NCBI RefSeq assembly: GCF_011038975.1
Contig: NZ_JAAKEC010000002.1
Location: 145,295-209,294, forward strand
DNA: 64,000 nucleotides
Source of the DNA: Adlercreutzia sp. ZJ176
GTDB lineage: Bacteria > Actinomycetota > Coriobacteriia > Coriobacteriales > Eggerthellaceae
Reading direction: 5' to 3'
Each line of letters begins with the position of its first letter. Positions within the stretch are counted from its first letter, which is position 1. The notes under the pieces are model-generated. The model saw only the letters and a program-made list of their open reading frames with translations, ran no database searches and was not told where the DNA came from. Shown here in pieces: positions 8,247-15,993 of the stretch. The translations under genes were made by a program, and so were the position numbers.

Positions 8247-10216
8247 GCCCCTCCCTTCGTCCGCTGGCGCTTCGCCGGCGTCACCTTCCGCACCGCGCGG
8301 TGGTTGACGCCGGCGCACGAGTCAACGCAGATGGCACACCGCACGCACAGGTCATCGTCGATTTCGTGGGTGCGGTACATCCGCCCCGACAACCCGTCAT
8401 ATCCGAGCGCCGACGTGATGGCCTCGCACACCACGCTGCACTGCTCGCAGGCGCTCGTGCACCCGACGTCCTCGAACTCGTACGAGATCAGGTCACGGCA
8501 CACGAGCGCCGGGCACATGCGGCGCTCGACGTGGGCCCTGAACTCGTCCTCGAAGAACCTCAGCGCCGTGATGACGGGGCTCGGCGCCGTGCGCCCGAGG
8601 TTGCACGCGGAGGCTCGCCGCAGGTGCACAGCAAGGCTCCTCAAGGCCTCAAGACTCTCCTCGCTCCCCTCCCCGCGGGCCACAGCCCCCAAGATGTCGA
8701 GCATGAGCTGCCCGCCGACGCGGCACGGCACGCACTTGCCGCACGACTCGGACTGCGTGAACTCCAGGAAGTAGCGCGCCATCTCGACCATGCAGTCATC
8801 CTGCGACATGACCACCATGCCTCCTGAGCCCATGATGATCCCGGCGTCGCGGAGCGACTCGAAGTCCACCGGCAGGTCGAGCGCCGACGCGGGGAGGAAC
8901 CCTCCCGAGGGGCCGCCGATCTGGATCGCCTTGAACACGGTCTCGGGAGCGCGCGGACGCGTGCAGTACCCGCCGTTCCCTATGTTCGGCGTCTCCCTCC
9001 CCGGCTTCTCGGCGTTGGGGTCCACCATGCCGCCGCCCGCGTCGTAGAGGATCGCGCGCAGCGTCGAGCCCAGGGGGACCTCCACCAGCCCGGGCCGCGC
9101 CACTTTTCCCGTCAGGCAGAACACGCCCGTCCCGGGAGACGACGCGGTTCCGATGCCCCTGAACCACCGCGCGCCCCGCTCGATGATGTGGCGGACGTAC
9201 GCGAGCGTCTTCACGTTGTCGATCACGGTGGGGCGGTCGAGGAATCCCCGCTCAGCGGGGTACGGGGGCCTCAGGCGCGGCTCGCCGCGCCGCCCCTCCA
9301 TCGAGGCGATCAGCGCGGTCTCCTCCCCGCACACGAAGGCGCCCGCCGCCTCGAACACGTCCACGTCGAAGGAGAGCGCCGCCCCGAGGACGTCCTCGCC
9401 GAGCAGGCGTGCGTCACGCGCCTGGCGAATCGCCTGGCGCATCCTGTCGACGGCCAGCGGGTACTCCGCGCGCACGTACACGCGCCCTTCGCGCGCCCCT
9501 ACGGCGTACCCTGCGATGAGCATGCCCTCGAGGACGGCATGGGGGTCGCTCTCGATGATCACGCGGTCGACGAACGACCCGGGGTCGCCCTCGTCCGCGT
9601 TGCAGACGATCACCTTCTCCGCCCCGTCGGCCTCCCGGCACGCACGCCACTTCACGCCGGTGGGAAAGCCGGCTCCTCCGCGGCCCCGCAGGCCCGCCTG
9701 GGCGATCTCCTCGATCACGTCGTCGGGGCTGAGCTCAAGCGCGCGCCGCAGGGCCTCATAGCCTCCGCGCCGCCGGTAGTCGTCGATCGAGCAGGGGTCG
9801 ACGATCCCGCAGTTTTCCATGACCACCCGCCGCTCGAGGGCGTTGCGCGCCGCAAGCGCCTCCGATGCGATCGCCCCGTCGTCCTCGAGGCGCCCCAGAT
9901 AGAAGTCGCTCTCCGGCTCCTCCTCGCCAAAGCACGTCCTCAGCAGGTAGCGCGCCGCCACGGCGTCAAGGTAGCCGAACGCGTTCACGCGCCCTGAGGG
10001 CGCCTCGACCGTGACGAGGGGCTCTGCATAGCAATGCCCCAAGCACCCCACCTCGACCAGCCGGTAGGGCAAGCCGAGCTCCGCGATCTCGACGCGAAGC
10101 GCCTCGAGGACCTCGAGCGCGCCGACCGAGCGCCCGCACGTCGCCGTGCCGACCGCGATCGCGCGCAGCCTCTCGCCGCCCGCGCCGTCGCGAGCGCCTT
10201 TGACGTCAGCCGGCAT
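8243..10216 (-). CDS. NuoF-like NAD(P)H-oxidising flavoprotein
   Basis: A 657-residue NADH-dehydrogenase 51-kDa-type subunit like HndC or HydB. In order: a thioredoxin-fold [2Fe-2S] domain (about 15-95, CLGHC), the FMN/NADH-binding domain (about 160-400, with GLRGRGGAGFPTG and NADEGDPG), an SLBB domain, the N3-type [4Fe-4S] site ESCGKCVPCR, and a C-terminal ferredoxin-like part with CVRCAICVDSC. The preceding cysteine cluster (CTSACEQCSVVC) departs from the standard CxxCxxC spacing. Start at the ATG inside the tail of the NuoE-like gene. It should oxidise NADH (or reduce NAD+), possibly by flavin-based bifurcation, which cannot be decided from sequence. Confidence 0.9.
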   Translation of the reverse strand: MPADVKGARDGAGGERLRAIAVGTATCGRSVGALEVLEALRVEIAELGLPYRLVEVGCLGHCYAEPLVTVEAPSGRVNAFGYLDAVAARYLLRTCFGEEEPESDFYLGRLEDDGAIASEALAARNALERRVVMENCGIVDPCSIDDYRRRGGYEALRRALELSPDDVIEEIAQAGLRGRGGAGFPTGVKWRACREADGAEKVIVCNADEGDPGSFVDRVIIESDPHAVLEGMLIAGYAVGAREGRVYVRAEYPLAVDRMRQAIRQARDARLLGEDVLGAALSFDVDVFEAAGAFVCGEETALIASMEGRRGEPRLRPPYPAERGFLDRPTVIDNVKTLAYVRHIIERGARWFRGIGTASSPGTGVFCLTGKVARPGLVEVPLGSTLRAILYDAGGGMVDPNAEKPGRETPNIGNGGYCTRPRAPETVFKAIQIGGPSGGFLPASALDLPVDFESLRDAGIIMGSGGMVVMSQDDCMVEMARYFLEFTQSESCGKCVPCRVGGQLMLDILGAVARGEGSEESLEALRSLAVHLRRASACNLGRTAPSPVITALRFFEDEFRAHVERRMCPALVCRDLISYEFEDVGCTSACEQCSVVCEAITSALGYDGLSGRMYRTHEIDDDLCVRCAICVDSCAGVNHRAVRKVTPAKRQRTKGGA

Positions 10217-10742
10217 CGCCCACGCCCCTGCCCGCGCTGTCGCCCGCACCATCGCCCCTGCCCGCACCATTGCCCTCACCCGCGTCGCCGTCCGCCCCCG
10301 CGGCGCGGCGCGCACGCTCGTCGCCCGCGCAGACCTCGTTGAACACCGTGCGAACCTCGGCGCTGCTCATGCACCCGTGGACCTCGCCGTCGACCATGAC
10401 GGCGGGAGCGACGCTGCAGCACCCGATGCAGGCGACGCGCTCGAGGTCAAACGCGCCGTCTGCGGTGGTCTGCCCCGGTTCTATCCCCAAGAGGCGCGAC
10501 CACTCGTCGAGGATGAGCGCGCTCCCCCTCACGTGGCACGCCGTGCCCGCGCACACCTTGACCGAGTGCCGCCCGGGCGGGTTGAACCTGAACTGGCCGT
10601 AGAAGCTCGCCACCGCGTACACGTCGGCCTTCGTGATGCCGAGGGAGGCGGCGATCTTTCCGACCTGCTCGTCGGGCACGTACCCGTGCTCTCTTTGGAC
10701 GGCCTGCAGCGTCGGCAGCAACGACTCTCGCTTTGCGTCCAC
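10206..10742 (-). CDS. NuoE-like [2Fe-2S] thioredoxin-fold subunit
   Basis: A 178-residue subunit matching the 24-kDa NuoE/HndA family. The helical N-terminus precedes a thioredoxin fold with [2Fe-2S] ligands in CAGTAC and CIGCC. Start set at GTG with GGGAG upstream, one base past the stop of the preceding radical SAM gene; a slightly longer ATG-like start inside that gene is possible. The last 30 residues are a Gly/Ala/Asp low-complexity tail (GDGAG-type repeats) absent from ordinary NuoE. It partners the NuoF-like protein downstream. Confidence 0.88.
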   Translation of the reverse strand: MDAKRESLLPTLQAVQREHGYVPDEQVGKIAASLGITKADVYAVASFYGQFRFNPPGRHSVKVCAGTACHVRGSALILDEWSRLLGIEPGQTTADGAFDLERVACIGCCSVAPAVMVDGEVHGCMSSAEVRTVFNEVCAGDERARRAAGADGDAGEGNGAGRGDGAGDSAGRGVGDAG

Positions 10743-10743
10743 G

Positions 10744-12162
10744 CTAGTCTCCCGCGCCCTCACGCGCAGCCCTCAGAAACTCGTCAGAGGTCTGCCGCAT
10801 GATCTCTTCGACGAGGTCCTCCTGCCCGTAGGCCCTCAGGCGCCTGATCGCGGCATCGGAGGTGTAGAAGCTGCGGTAGGCCCGGATCAGGTACTCGTGC
10901 ATCTCCTGGGGCGTGACATGCGCGCTTTCGATGTTGTACTTGCCGTAGGAGATGTCTGCCCACGTGTCCTTGCGCACCAGGTCCTGCTCGACCGCATGCT
11001 CGTAGAGCGGGCTGCCCGGGAACGCGGAGCAGATGAAGAACTCCGCGTAGTCGAGGTTGATCTCGCTCGCAAACGCGATGGTCCGCTCGATCTCCTCCGC
11101 CGTCTCGCTCGGAAAGCCGATGATGAAGAAGCCCCACGAGCGCATGCTCGCCTCGTGGGTCCACCTCACCGCGTCGGCCATCTGGGCAAGCGTCTCGCGC
11201 TTGCCGACCAGGTCGAGGATGCGCTGGGACCCCGACTCGATCCCGTAGTACACGATGCGGCAGCCCGCGCCCGCCATCGCGCGCAGCATCTCAGGCGATA
11301 CCGTGTCGGCGCGGGCGCTGCACGTCCAGTTGACCTCGTACCCGCGCTCCACGATGCCGTCGCAGATGTCCATGACGCGCCGCTTGTCGAGCGTGAACAG
11401 GTCGTCGACGAACTCGAAGCTGTTCATGTGGAACTTCTCGACGATCTCCCCGATCTCGTCGAGGATGCTCTCCGCCGAGCGCTTCCGGTAGCGGCTTCCG
11501 CCGATGAAGGGCGCCGCGCAGAACTTGCAGCCGAACGGGCAGCCCCGGCTCGAGACGATCGAGGCCGTCCGGTGCGGGTGCCCGCCCGAGGCGTAGAGTT
11601 CCATCGGCAGCAGGTGCCGGGCCGGGAAGGGCAAGGCGTCCAGGTCCTGGATGCAAGGGCGCTCGGGCGTCAGGACGATCGCGCCCTCGCCGTCGCGGAA
11701 CGCCAGCCCGCGCACCCCCGCGAAGTCGCGCGCGCCGCCCTCGATCGCGTCGAGGAGCTCGACGAACGTCTCCTCGCCCTCCCCGACGCACACCAGGTCA
11801 AGCTCTGCGCACTCCGCGAGCGTCTCGCGCGGGAAGCGGGAGGCGTGTATGCCCCCGAGCGCCAGCAACGCCCCGGGGCAGGCGCGGCGCGCCGCGCGCA
11901 CCGCGTCGAAGGCGTCCATCAGCGTCGTCGTCGTCGCGGTGACGCCCACCACGTCAGGGTCAAGCCTCCGGACGGCGTCGTGCAGCTCGTCGAGGCTCAG
12001 GTGCAGCGCGTTCGCGTCGATGATGCGGACGCTGCGCCCGACGGCCTCCACCGCTGCCGCTATGTAGGCTATCCCCATGTTCGGCGCCGTGCAGGAGAAG
12101 AACTCGCCGCTGGGGAACGTGCTCGCGTCGACCACGTGGGGGTTGATCAGAACCAGGTCCAT
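10744..12162 (-). CDS. B12-binding-domain radical SAM protein
   Basis: A 472-residue class B radical SAM enzyme. Residues 1-135 form a Rossmann-like cobalamin-binding domain without the classical DxHxxG motif, as in BchE-like proteins. The radical SAM core follows, with the [4Fe-4S] motif at Cys208, Cys212 and Cys215 (CPFGCKFC). Members methylate or cyclise unactivated carbons in lipids, tetrapyrroles and natural products; the substrate here is unknown. The gene lies 19 bases after a second radical SAM gene and touches the NuoE-like gene. Confidence 0.88.
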   Translation of the reverse strand: MDLVLINPHVVDASTFPSGEFFSCTAPNMGIAYIAAAVEAVGRSVRIIDANALHLSLDELHDAVRRLDPDVVGVTATTTTLMDAFDAVRAARRACPGALLALGGIHASRFPRETLAECAELDLVCVGEGEETFVELLDAIEGGARDFAGVRGLAFRDGEGAIVLTPERPCIQDLDALPFPARHLLPMELYASGGHPHRTASIVSSRGCPFGCKFCAAPFIGGSRYRKRSAESILDEIGEIVEKFHMNSFEFVDDLFTLDKRRVMDICDGIVERGYEVNWTCSARADTVSPEMLRAMAGAGCRIVYYGIESGSQRILDLVGKRETLAQMADAVRWTHEASMRSWGFFIIGFPSETAEEIERTIAFASEINLDYAEFFICSAFPGSPLYEHAVEQDLVRKDTWADISYGKYNIESAHVTPQEMHEYLIRAYRSFYTSDAAIRRLRAYGQEDLVEEIMRQTSDEFLRAAREGAGD

Positions 12163-12181
12163 GGCACCGCTCTTCCGCGCG

Positions 12182-13483
12182 CTACCGCTGCGTCGGGTAG
12201 GGGTACAGCCTCTGCCCTTCGGCGTTCGTCAGATGGTAGGCGCAGAACGGCACGGTTCGCCCGTCAGGGGCCTGCACGCCTAAGTTGCAACGTTCGACGC
12301 GCTTGGCGTCGAACGTCCACGCGTCCATGAAGCACATCACGAGGATCGGCAGGCCCCGCGGGATGGCCCCGCGGTACTTCCGCAGCGCGACGTCCACGAA
12401 GGTCGAGCCCTGGGTGCTCCCGTCGGCGAAGAAGTCCTTGTACTCCTGCTCGCCGATGCTTTGGGACAGCGGGATGAAGAACTCGTCATCCCCCACCAGG
12501 TAGGTCGAGCAGTCGCACAGCGGGCTCACGCAGTTGAGCGGGTAGAAGTCCCGGGCCTTGACCATGCCGTCCGTCTGCTCCTCGATCATCTTGACGACGT
12601 CGCCCATGGTGATGTGCCGCTCCCGCTCCACGTCGAACCGCCCGGAGAAGAACGCGGGCTGGAAGGAGATTCCCTCGATGACGTCCATGTTTCCCATCGC
12701 GAAGCGGATGATGTCGGCGAGCTGGTGGTCGTTCACCCCGCGGACCACCGCGGGAGCCAGGATGACCGGCAGGCCCGCCTGCCGGCAGTGCTCGATGGCC
12801 TGCATCTTCAGCTCGTGGACGCCCTCGCCCCTCAGCTTCTCCGTCACCTCGCTCGTCACGCCGTCGAACTGCAGGTACACGTTCGAGCAGCCGGACTCCC
12901 TGAGGAGGTGCGCGTAGCCCGGGTCCCGCCCGAGGGCGATGCCGTTCGTGTTGAGCTCGACCACCTCGAAGCCCGCCTCGTGGGCCGCGGCGATGATCTC
13001 GGGCAGGTCGGCGCGCACCGTCGGCTCGCCGCCTGTGATCTGCAGCGTCGCCTCGGAGTACTCGCGTTGGCGTATGCCGCGCATCTGCTCGACGAGCTCC
13101 TCGAAGGAAGGCTCCTTGAGCTGCTCGCCGGCTGACATGAAGCACACCGGGCAGCGCATGTTGCAGCGGTACGTCACCTCGATCTCGGCGAGGGATATCC
13201 AGTTTCGGTGGGACGAGCACAGGCCGCAGTCGTGGGGGCATGACCCCGACGACGGGGTCTGGGCGGCGCGCGTCTTGGCGGGAAAGTCGAAGCCGGAGCA
13301 CCACTCGTAGTGCGCGGCGTCAGGCCAGACGTACACCTCGAAGTCGCCGTGCTCCGGGCAGCTCTTGCCTTGGTACACCTCGCCGTCCCGCTCGTACACG
13401 ACCGCCGGGATGCTCGCCAGGCAATGCGGGCACACGCTGCTCGTCTCGCTGATCACCCGCGCGTTATCCGGAACCTGAAACAT
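12182..13483 (-). CDS. Tes/MJ0619-like multi-cluster radical SAM enzyme
   Basis: A 433-residue protein with the layout of the MJ0619 family: an N-terminal rubredoxin-like CPHC...CPEHG (18-46), an auxiliary cluster motif CPHDCGLC (82-89), the radical SAM motif Cys107, Cys111, Cys114 (CNMRCPVC), and C-terminal cluster cysteines (CVSPLCDC, CNLG, PFCAYH). Archaeal relatives join lipid chains in tetraether synthesis or methylate pterins; bacterial members are widespread and mostly uncharacterised. Start at the ATG after AAGGAGAGG, three bases after the HdrD-like stop. Whether it acts on a lipid, a pterin cofactor or another substrate is unknown. Its operon position suggests cofactor or substrate maturation for the Mo/W enzyme. 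Confidence 0.85.
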   Translation of the reverse strand: MFQVPDNARVISETSSVCPHCLASIPAVVYERDGEVYQGKSCPEHGDFEVYVWPDAAHYEWCSGFDFPAKTRAAQTPSSGSCPHDCGLCSSHRNWISLAEIEVTYRCNMRCPVCFMSAGEQLKEPSFEELVEQMRGIRQREYSEATLQITGGEPTVRADLPEIIAAAHEAGFEVVELNTNGIALGRDPGYAHLLRESGCSNVYLQFDGVTSEVTEKLRGEGVHELKMQAIEHCRQAGLPVILAPAVVRGVNDHQLADIIRFAMGNMDVIEGISFQPAFFSGRFDVERERHITMGDVVKMIEEQTDGMVKARDFYPLNCVSPLCDCSTYLVGDDEFFIPLSQSIGEQEYKDFFADGSTQGSTFVDVALRKYRGAIPRGLPILVMCFMDAWTFDAKRVERCNLGVQAPDGRTVPFCAYHLTNAEGQRLYPYPTQR

Positions 13484-13485
13484 GG

Positions 13486-14643
13486 TCACCTCTCCTTGGC
13501 AAGGGGGCGCGAATGCGCCAGGCGGTGCTCGTTGCGCGCGCCCTGGTCCCCCTGCCACATCAAATCCATCTTCCGCCTGCACTCCGCGCGGTCGATCTCC
13601 TGGTCGAGGACAAGCTCCAGCACGTGCCTCACCCTGCCGCTTGCCGGCGGGACGTCAAGGGTGCTGCAGCTTGACATGCAGGCGCAGACGCACCAGTCGG
13701 CGCCGGTGCGCGCGAACTCCTCCGCTCGGCGCTGCGCGCGAACCTCCCGCATGGTGAAGTCGAACAGCGAGACCGCGCCCCCCGACCCGCAGCACCGCGA
13801 CTTGTCGCCGCAGCACTCCATCTCCCTGAGGTCGTAGCCGGAGAGGATCTCCCTCACCCATGCCCCGAGCTGCGTTCCGCGCGCAGGACACGAGTCGTGG
13901 ACGGAGACGGTGACGCCCGGGCGCGCCGGCGCCTTCACCCCCGCGCAGGCCAGGCGCTCGTACACGGACGTCACGCGCACGCCCAAAGCCTCTCCGCGGC
14001 TTTCGAGCTGCGCCAGGCAGTTCGGGCAGGCTACGAGGACCTCCTCGTAGCCTGCGTCGGCTATGCGCTCCCACAGCCCGTCGGCGAAGCGCTCGTAGCG
14101 GGTGCGCAGGCCCATCTCCGCCAGCGGCATGCCGCAGCAGTCGGGCAGCAGCGCCACCTTCGCGCCGCACACGCCGTCCAGAAGGCGCATGAGCGCCGGG
14201 AGCAGCTCGTACCCCTCGTTGAACAGCGAGCATCCGGGCATGAAGGCCAGAGGCGAGGACGCCACGCGCTCGGAGGGGACGCCGAGCGCGTACGTGTCGC
14301 GAAACAGGCTGATGGCGTTCCAGTCGTAGTCGACCCACATGGCGCGATAGCGCTCGACGTCGATTCTCCCCTCGGCTATGAGCAGGGACCGCATCGCCGT
14401 CACCATGTCGGCTATCCTCACCTGGGCGGGGCACGCCGTCTCGCAGCGGCGGCAGAGCGCGCAGCGCGGTATGAACCACTCCTCCCGCATGCCGAGCTCC
14501 CCGGCGAGCACCTGCCGTGCGAGCGACCCGGGACGGGCGGGGTCGATGGCGGGAAGGATGTCGCAGGATGCGGTGCACGCGCCGCAGTCCAGGCACTTCG
14601 CCGCCTCCGCCTCTATCATCTCTCTCGCGTCGCCTGTCATCAT
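13486..14643 (-). CDS. HdrD/GlpC-like Fe-S oxidoreductase (CCG domains)
   Basis: About 385 residues. Two [4Fe-4S] ferredoxin motifs lie near the N-terminus (CLDCGACTASC and CALCRRCETAC), followed by two cysteine-rich CCG domains (PGC...DCCG and DSC...CCGSGG) that hold a non-cubane [4Fe-4S] cluster in heterodisulfide reductases. Several starts are possible between 14640 and 14658; the one chosen has GAGG nine bases upstream. As in the BamD subunit of class II benzoyl-CoA reductase, such a protein can bridge a NADH module to a Mo/W enzyme. A large hairpin precedes it. Confidence 0.87.
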   Translation of the reverse strand: MMTGDAREMIEAEAAKCLDCGACTASCDILPAIDPARPGSLARQVLAGELGMREEWFIPRCALCRRCETACPAQVRIADMVTAMRSLLIAEGRIDVERYRAMWVDYDWNAISLFRDTYALGVPSERVASSPLAFMPGCSLFNEGYELLPALMRLLDGVCGAKVALLPDCCGMPLAEMGLRTRYERFADGLWERIADAGYEEVLVACPNCLAQLESRGEALGVRVTSVYERLACAGVKAPARPGVTVSVHDSCPARGTQLGAWVREILSGYDLREMECCGDKSRCCGSGGAVSLFDFTMREVRAQRRAEEFARTGADWCVCACMSSCSTLDVPPASGRVRHVLELVLDQEIDRAECRRKMDLMWQGDQGARNEHRLAHSRPLAKER

Positions 14644-14663
14644 GCTGAGCATCCTCACGCTCG

Positions 14664-14713
14664 TCGGGCGAGGTCGAAAGCACCTGCATGCAAGCGCTTT
14701 CGACCTCGCCCGA
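14664..14713. promoter_or_regulatory. perfect 18-bp stem-loop inside the redox operon
   Basis: An 18-base left arm at 14664-14681 and its exact complement at 14696-14713, with a 14-base loop, lie between the zinc-ribbon gene and the HdrD-like gene. No T run follows on the minus strand, so it is not a clear terminator. It may stabilise or cleave the transcript, or lower downstream expression. Confidence 0.7.
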
Positions 14714-14729
14714 TCATCACCTCAACGGA

Positions 14730-15002
14730 CTAGAAGTACACCGCGTTGTCGTCCTTCGGCGCAGCCGGAGCCCCGGGCGCCATCGGCACCGAAGGAGCCG
14801 CGGGGGCCGCGGGGGCGGCAGGGGCTGCGGGTGCCGGCATGCCCGCCTCCTTGGCCGCCATCTGCGCGGCCACGTCCTGCTCGCTCAGCGGCGTCATCGG
14901 GGCGAAGCAGCGAGCGCACATGGTCGCCTCGGGCAAGTTGTTCGTGCCGCACTCCGGGCACTTGTGGTCAACCTGGTTGACCGTCGCAGGTCTAAAGCAC
15001 AT
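14730..15002 (-). CDS. small zinc-ribbon protein with Pro-Ala tail
   Basis: A 90-residue protein. Residues 15-35 hold a CPECG...CARCF zinc ribbon; the second half is low complexity, with tandem APAAP units ending in an acidic DDNAVYF. No known family is recognised. It lies between the HdrD-like gene and an orphan gene, with a fair ribosome site, and the same strand and tight spacing support it being real. A flexible adaptor is one reading. Confidence 0.7.
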   Translation of the reverse strand: MCFRPATVNQVDHKCPECGTNNLPEATMCARCFAPMTPLSEQDVAAQMAAKEAGMPAPAAPAAPAAPAAPSVPMAPGAPAAPKDDNAVYF

Positions 15003-15022
15003 GGATTCCTCTCCGTTTCTTC

Positions 15023-15472
15023 TTACAGGCCCTCAGGCTGAAGCCAGACTTCCGGGGCATCGAGCATGGGGTCGTTCTCGTTGAAGATGTTGATCGCAAC
15101 GTCTTCGGGTCTGATCTGACGTGAAGGGATGCGGTGGGGGGACTTCTTGATGTACAGCTCGATCTCGCGTCCCTCCACGTAACCGCGATCCTTGAGCTGC
15201 TTGGTCTGCTCGTCGTCGAGGCAGAGCTGGAAGAGCGGGACGCCCTCCATCTTGATGGTGTTCAGCCCCGCGCGCACCTCGAGCTCGTAGTCGGCGGCGT
15301 AGGCGCCCGTCTGCCTCCTGACGCTCAGGTACACTTCCTCGTCCTGGAAGCCCATCATCAGAAGCGTGCGATAGTCAGCCTCGTCGAGGCCGATCAGGGT
15401 CTGACAGCCGTTCACCATCCTGACGTAATACGGAACGCCCTTCGTCGTGTATCCAGTCGAATCATCAATCAT
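15023..15472 (-). CDS. hypothetical protein in the redox operon
   Basis: A 149-residue soluble protein with no family I recognise. Start at the ATG after AGGAG (6-base gap), trimming the much longer open frame, which runs antisense to and inside the neighbour. The sequence mixes beta-rich segments (YYVRMVNGCQTLIGL, EVYLSVRR) and an acidic, proline-containing C-terminus. It lies between the zinc-ribbon gene and another orphan, downstream of the AAA ATPase; the order suggests a functional set. Confidence 0.75.
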   Translation of the reverse strand: MIDDSTGYTTKGVPYYVRMVNGCQTLIGLDEADYRTLLMMGFQDEEVYLSVRRQTGAYAADYELEVRAGLNTIKMEGVPLFQLCLDDEQTKQLKDRGYVEGREIELYIKKSPHRIPSRQIRPEDVAINIFNENDPMLDAPEVWLQPEGL

Positions 15473-15504
15473 GCCATGCTCCTGCCTCTGTCTGATGGCC
15501 GCGG

Positions 15505-15984
15505 TCACCAGCCGACGACGCCATCGGTGCCCATCATGTTCTTGTTGAAGTCCTCTATCTGCCTTTGCTTCCGCTTGATCTCGTCCTCTTTCCAGTCCTT
15601 CGCGGCCACCTGGCCGACGTCGAGCTGGAAGTCGGCGTTGAGCCGGTCGACGAACACGCGCACGCGCGCAAGCCAGCGATCGAACTCCCCCTCCATGCGG
15701 CTCGTGGACGTGAGGCCCTGCCGGAAGTACTGCGCGCCCATGGTGTTGGTCATGGCCTCCAGCTCCGCGCGGGCCCACGTTGACAGCCCGCCCTCCTTGA
15801 ACGCGTTGTTCTTCGGCTTGGACGAATAGATCATGTAGGCATCGGACGCTGCCTGGGAGAGCCCGCCGTACGCCAGGCGCAGCGCCGTGTGCCGCTCCAT
15901 GGGGTCCTCGGTCGCCAATGCCGCCTCGTACTCGGCCTGCGCTTGGCGGAGCCGGTCGAGCACGTCGTTGATCGCCAATGCCAT
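15505..15984 (-). CDS. hypothetical helical protein in the redox operon
   Basis: A 159-residue, mostly alpha-helical, charged protein (RLRQAQAEYEAALATED at the start) without signal peptide or cysteines. AGGAGAGG precedes the ATG. No family is recognised. It sits 9 bases after the AAA ATPase stop and 32 bases before the next orphan; the tight spacing and shared strand make co-function with the ATPase likely. Confidence 0.78.
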   Translation of the reverse strand: MALAINDVLDRLRQAQAEYEAALATEDPMERHTALRLAYGGLSQAASDAYMIYSSKPKNNAFKEGGLSTWARAELEAMTNTMGAQYFRQGLTSTSRMEGEFDRWLARVRVFVDRLNADFQLDVGQVAAKDWKEDEIKRKQRQIEDFNKNMMGTDGVVGW

Positions 15985-15993
15985 GAGCCTCTC

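Noticed and set aside
10633..12330. 565-codon plus-strand frame opposite the radical SAM gene
   Set aside because: Antisense to a gene with clear motifs; no start signal.
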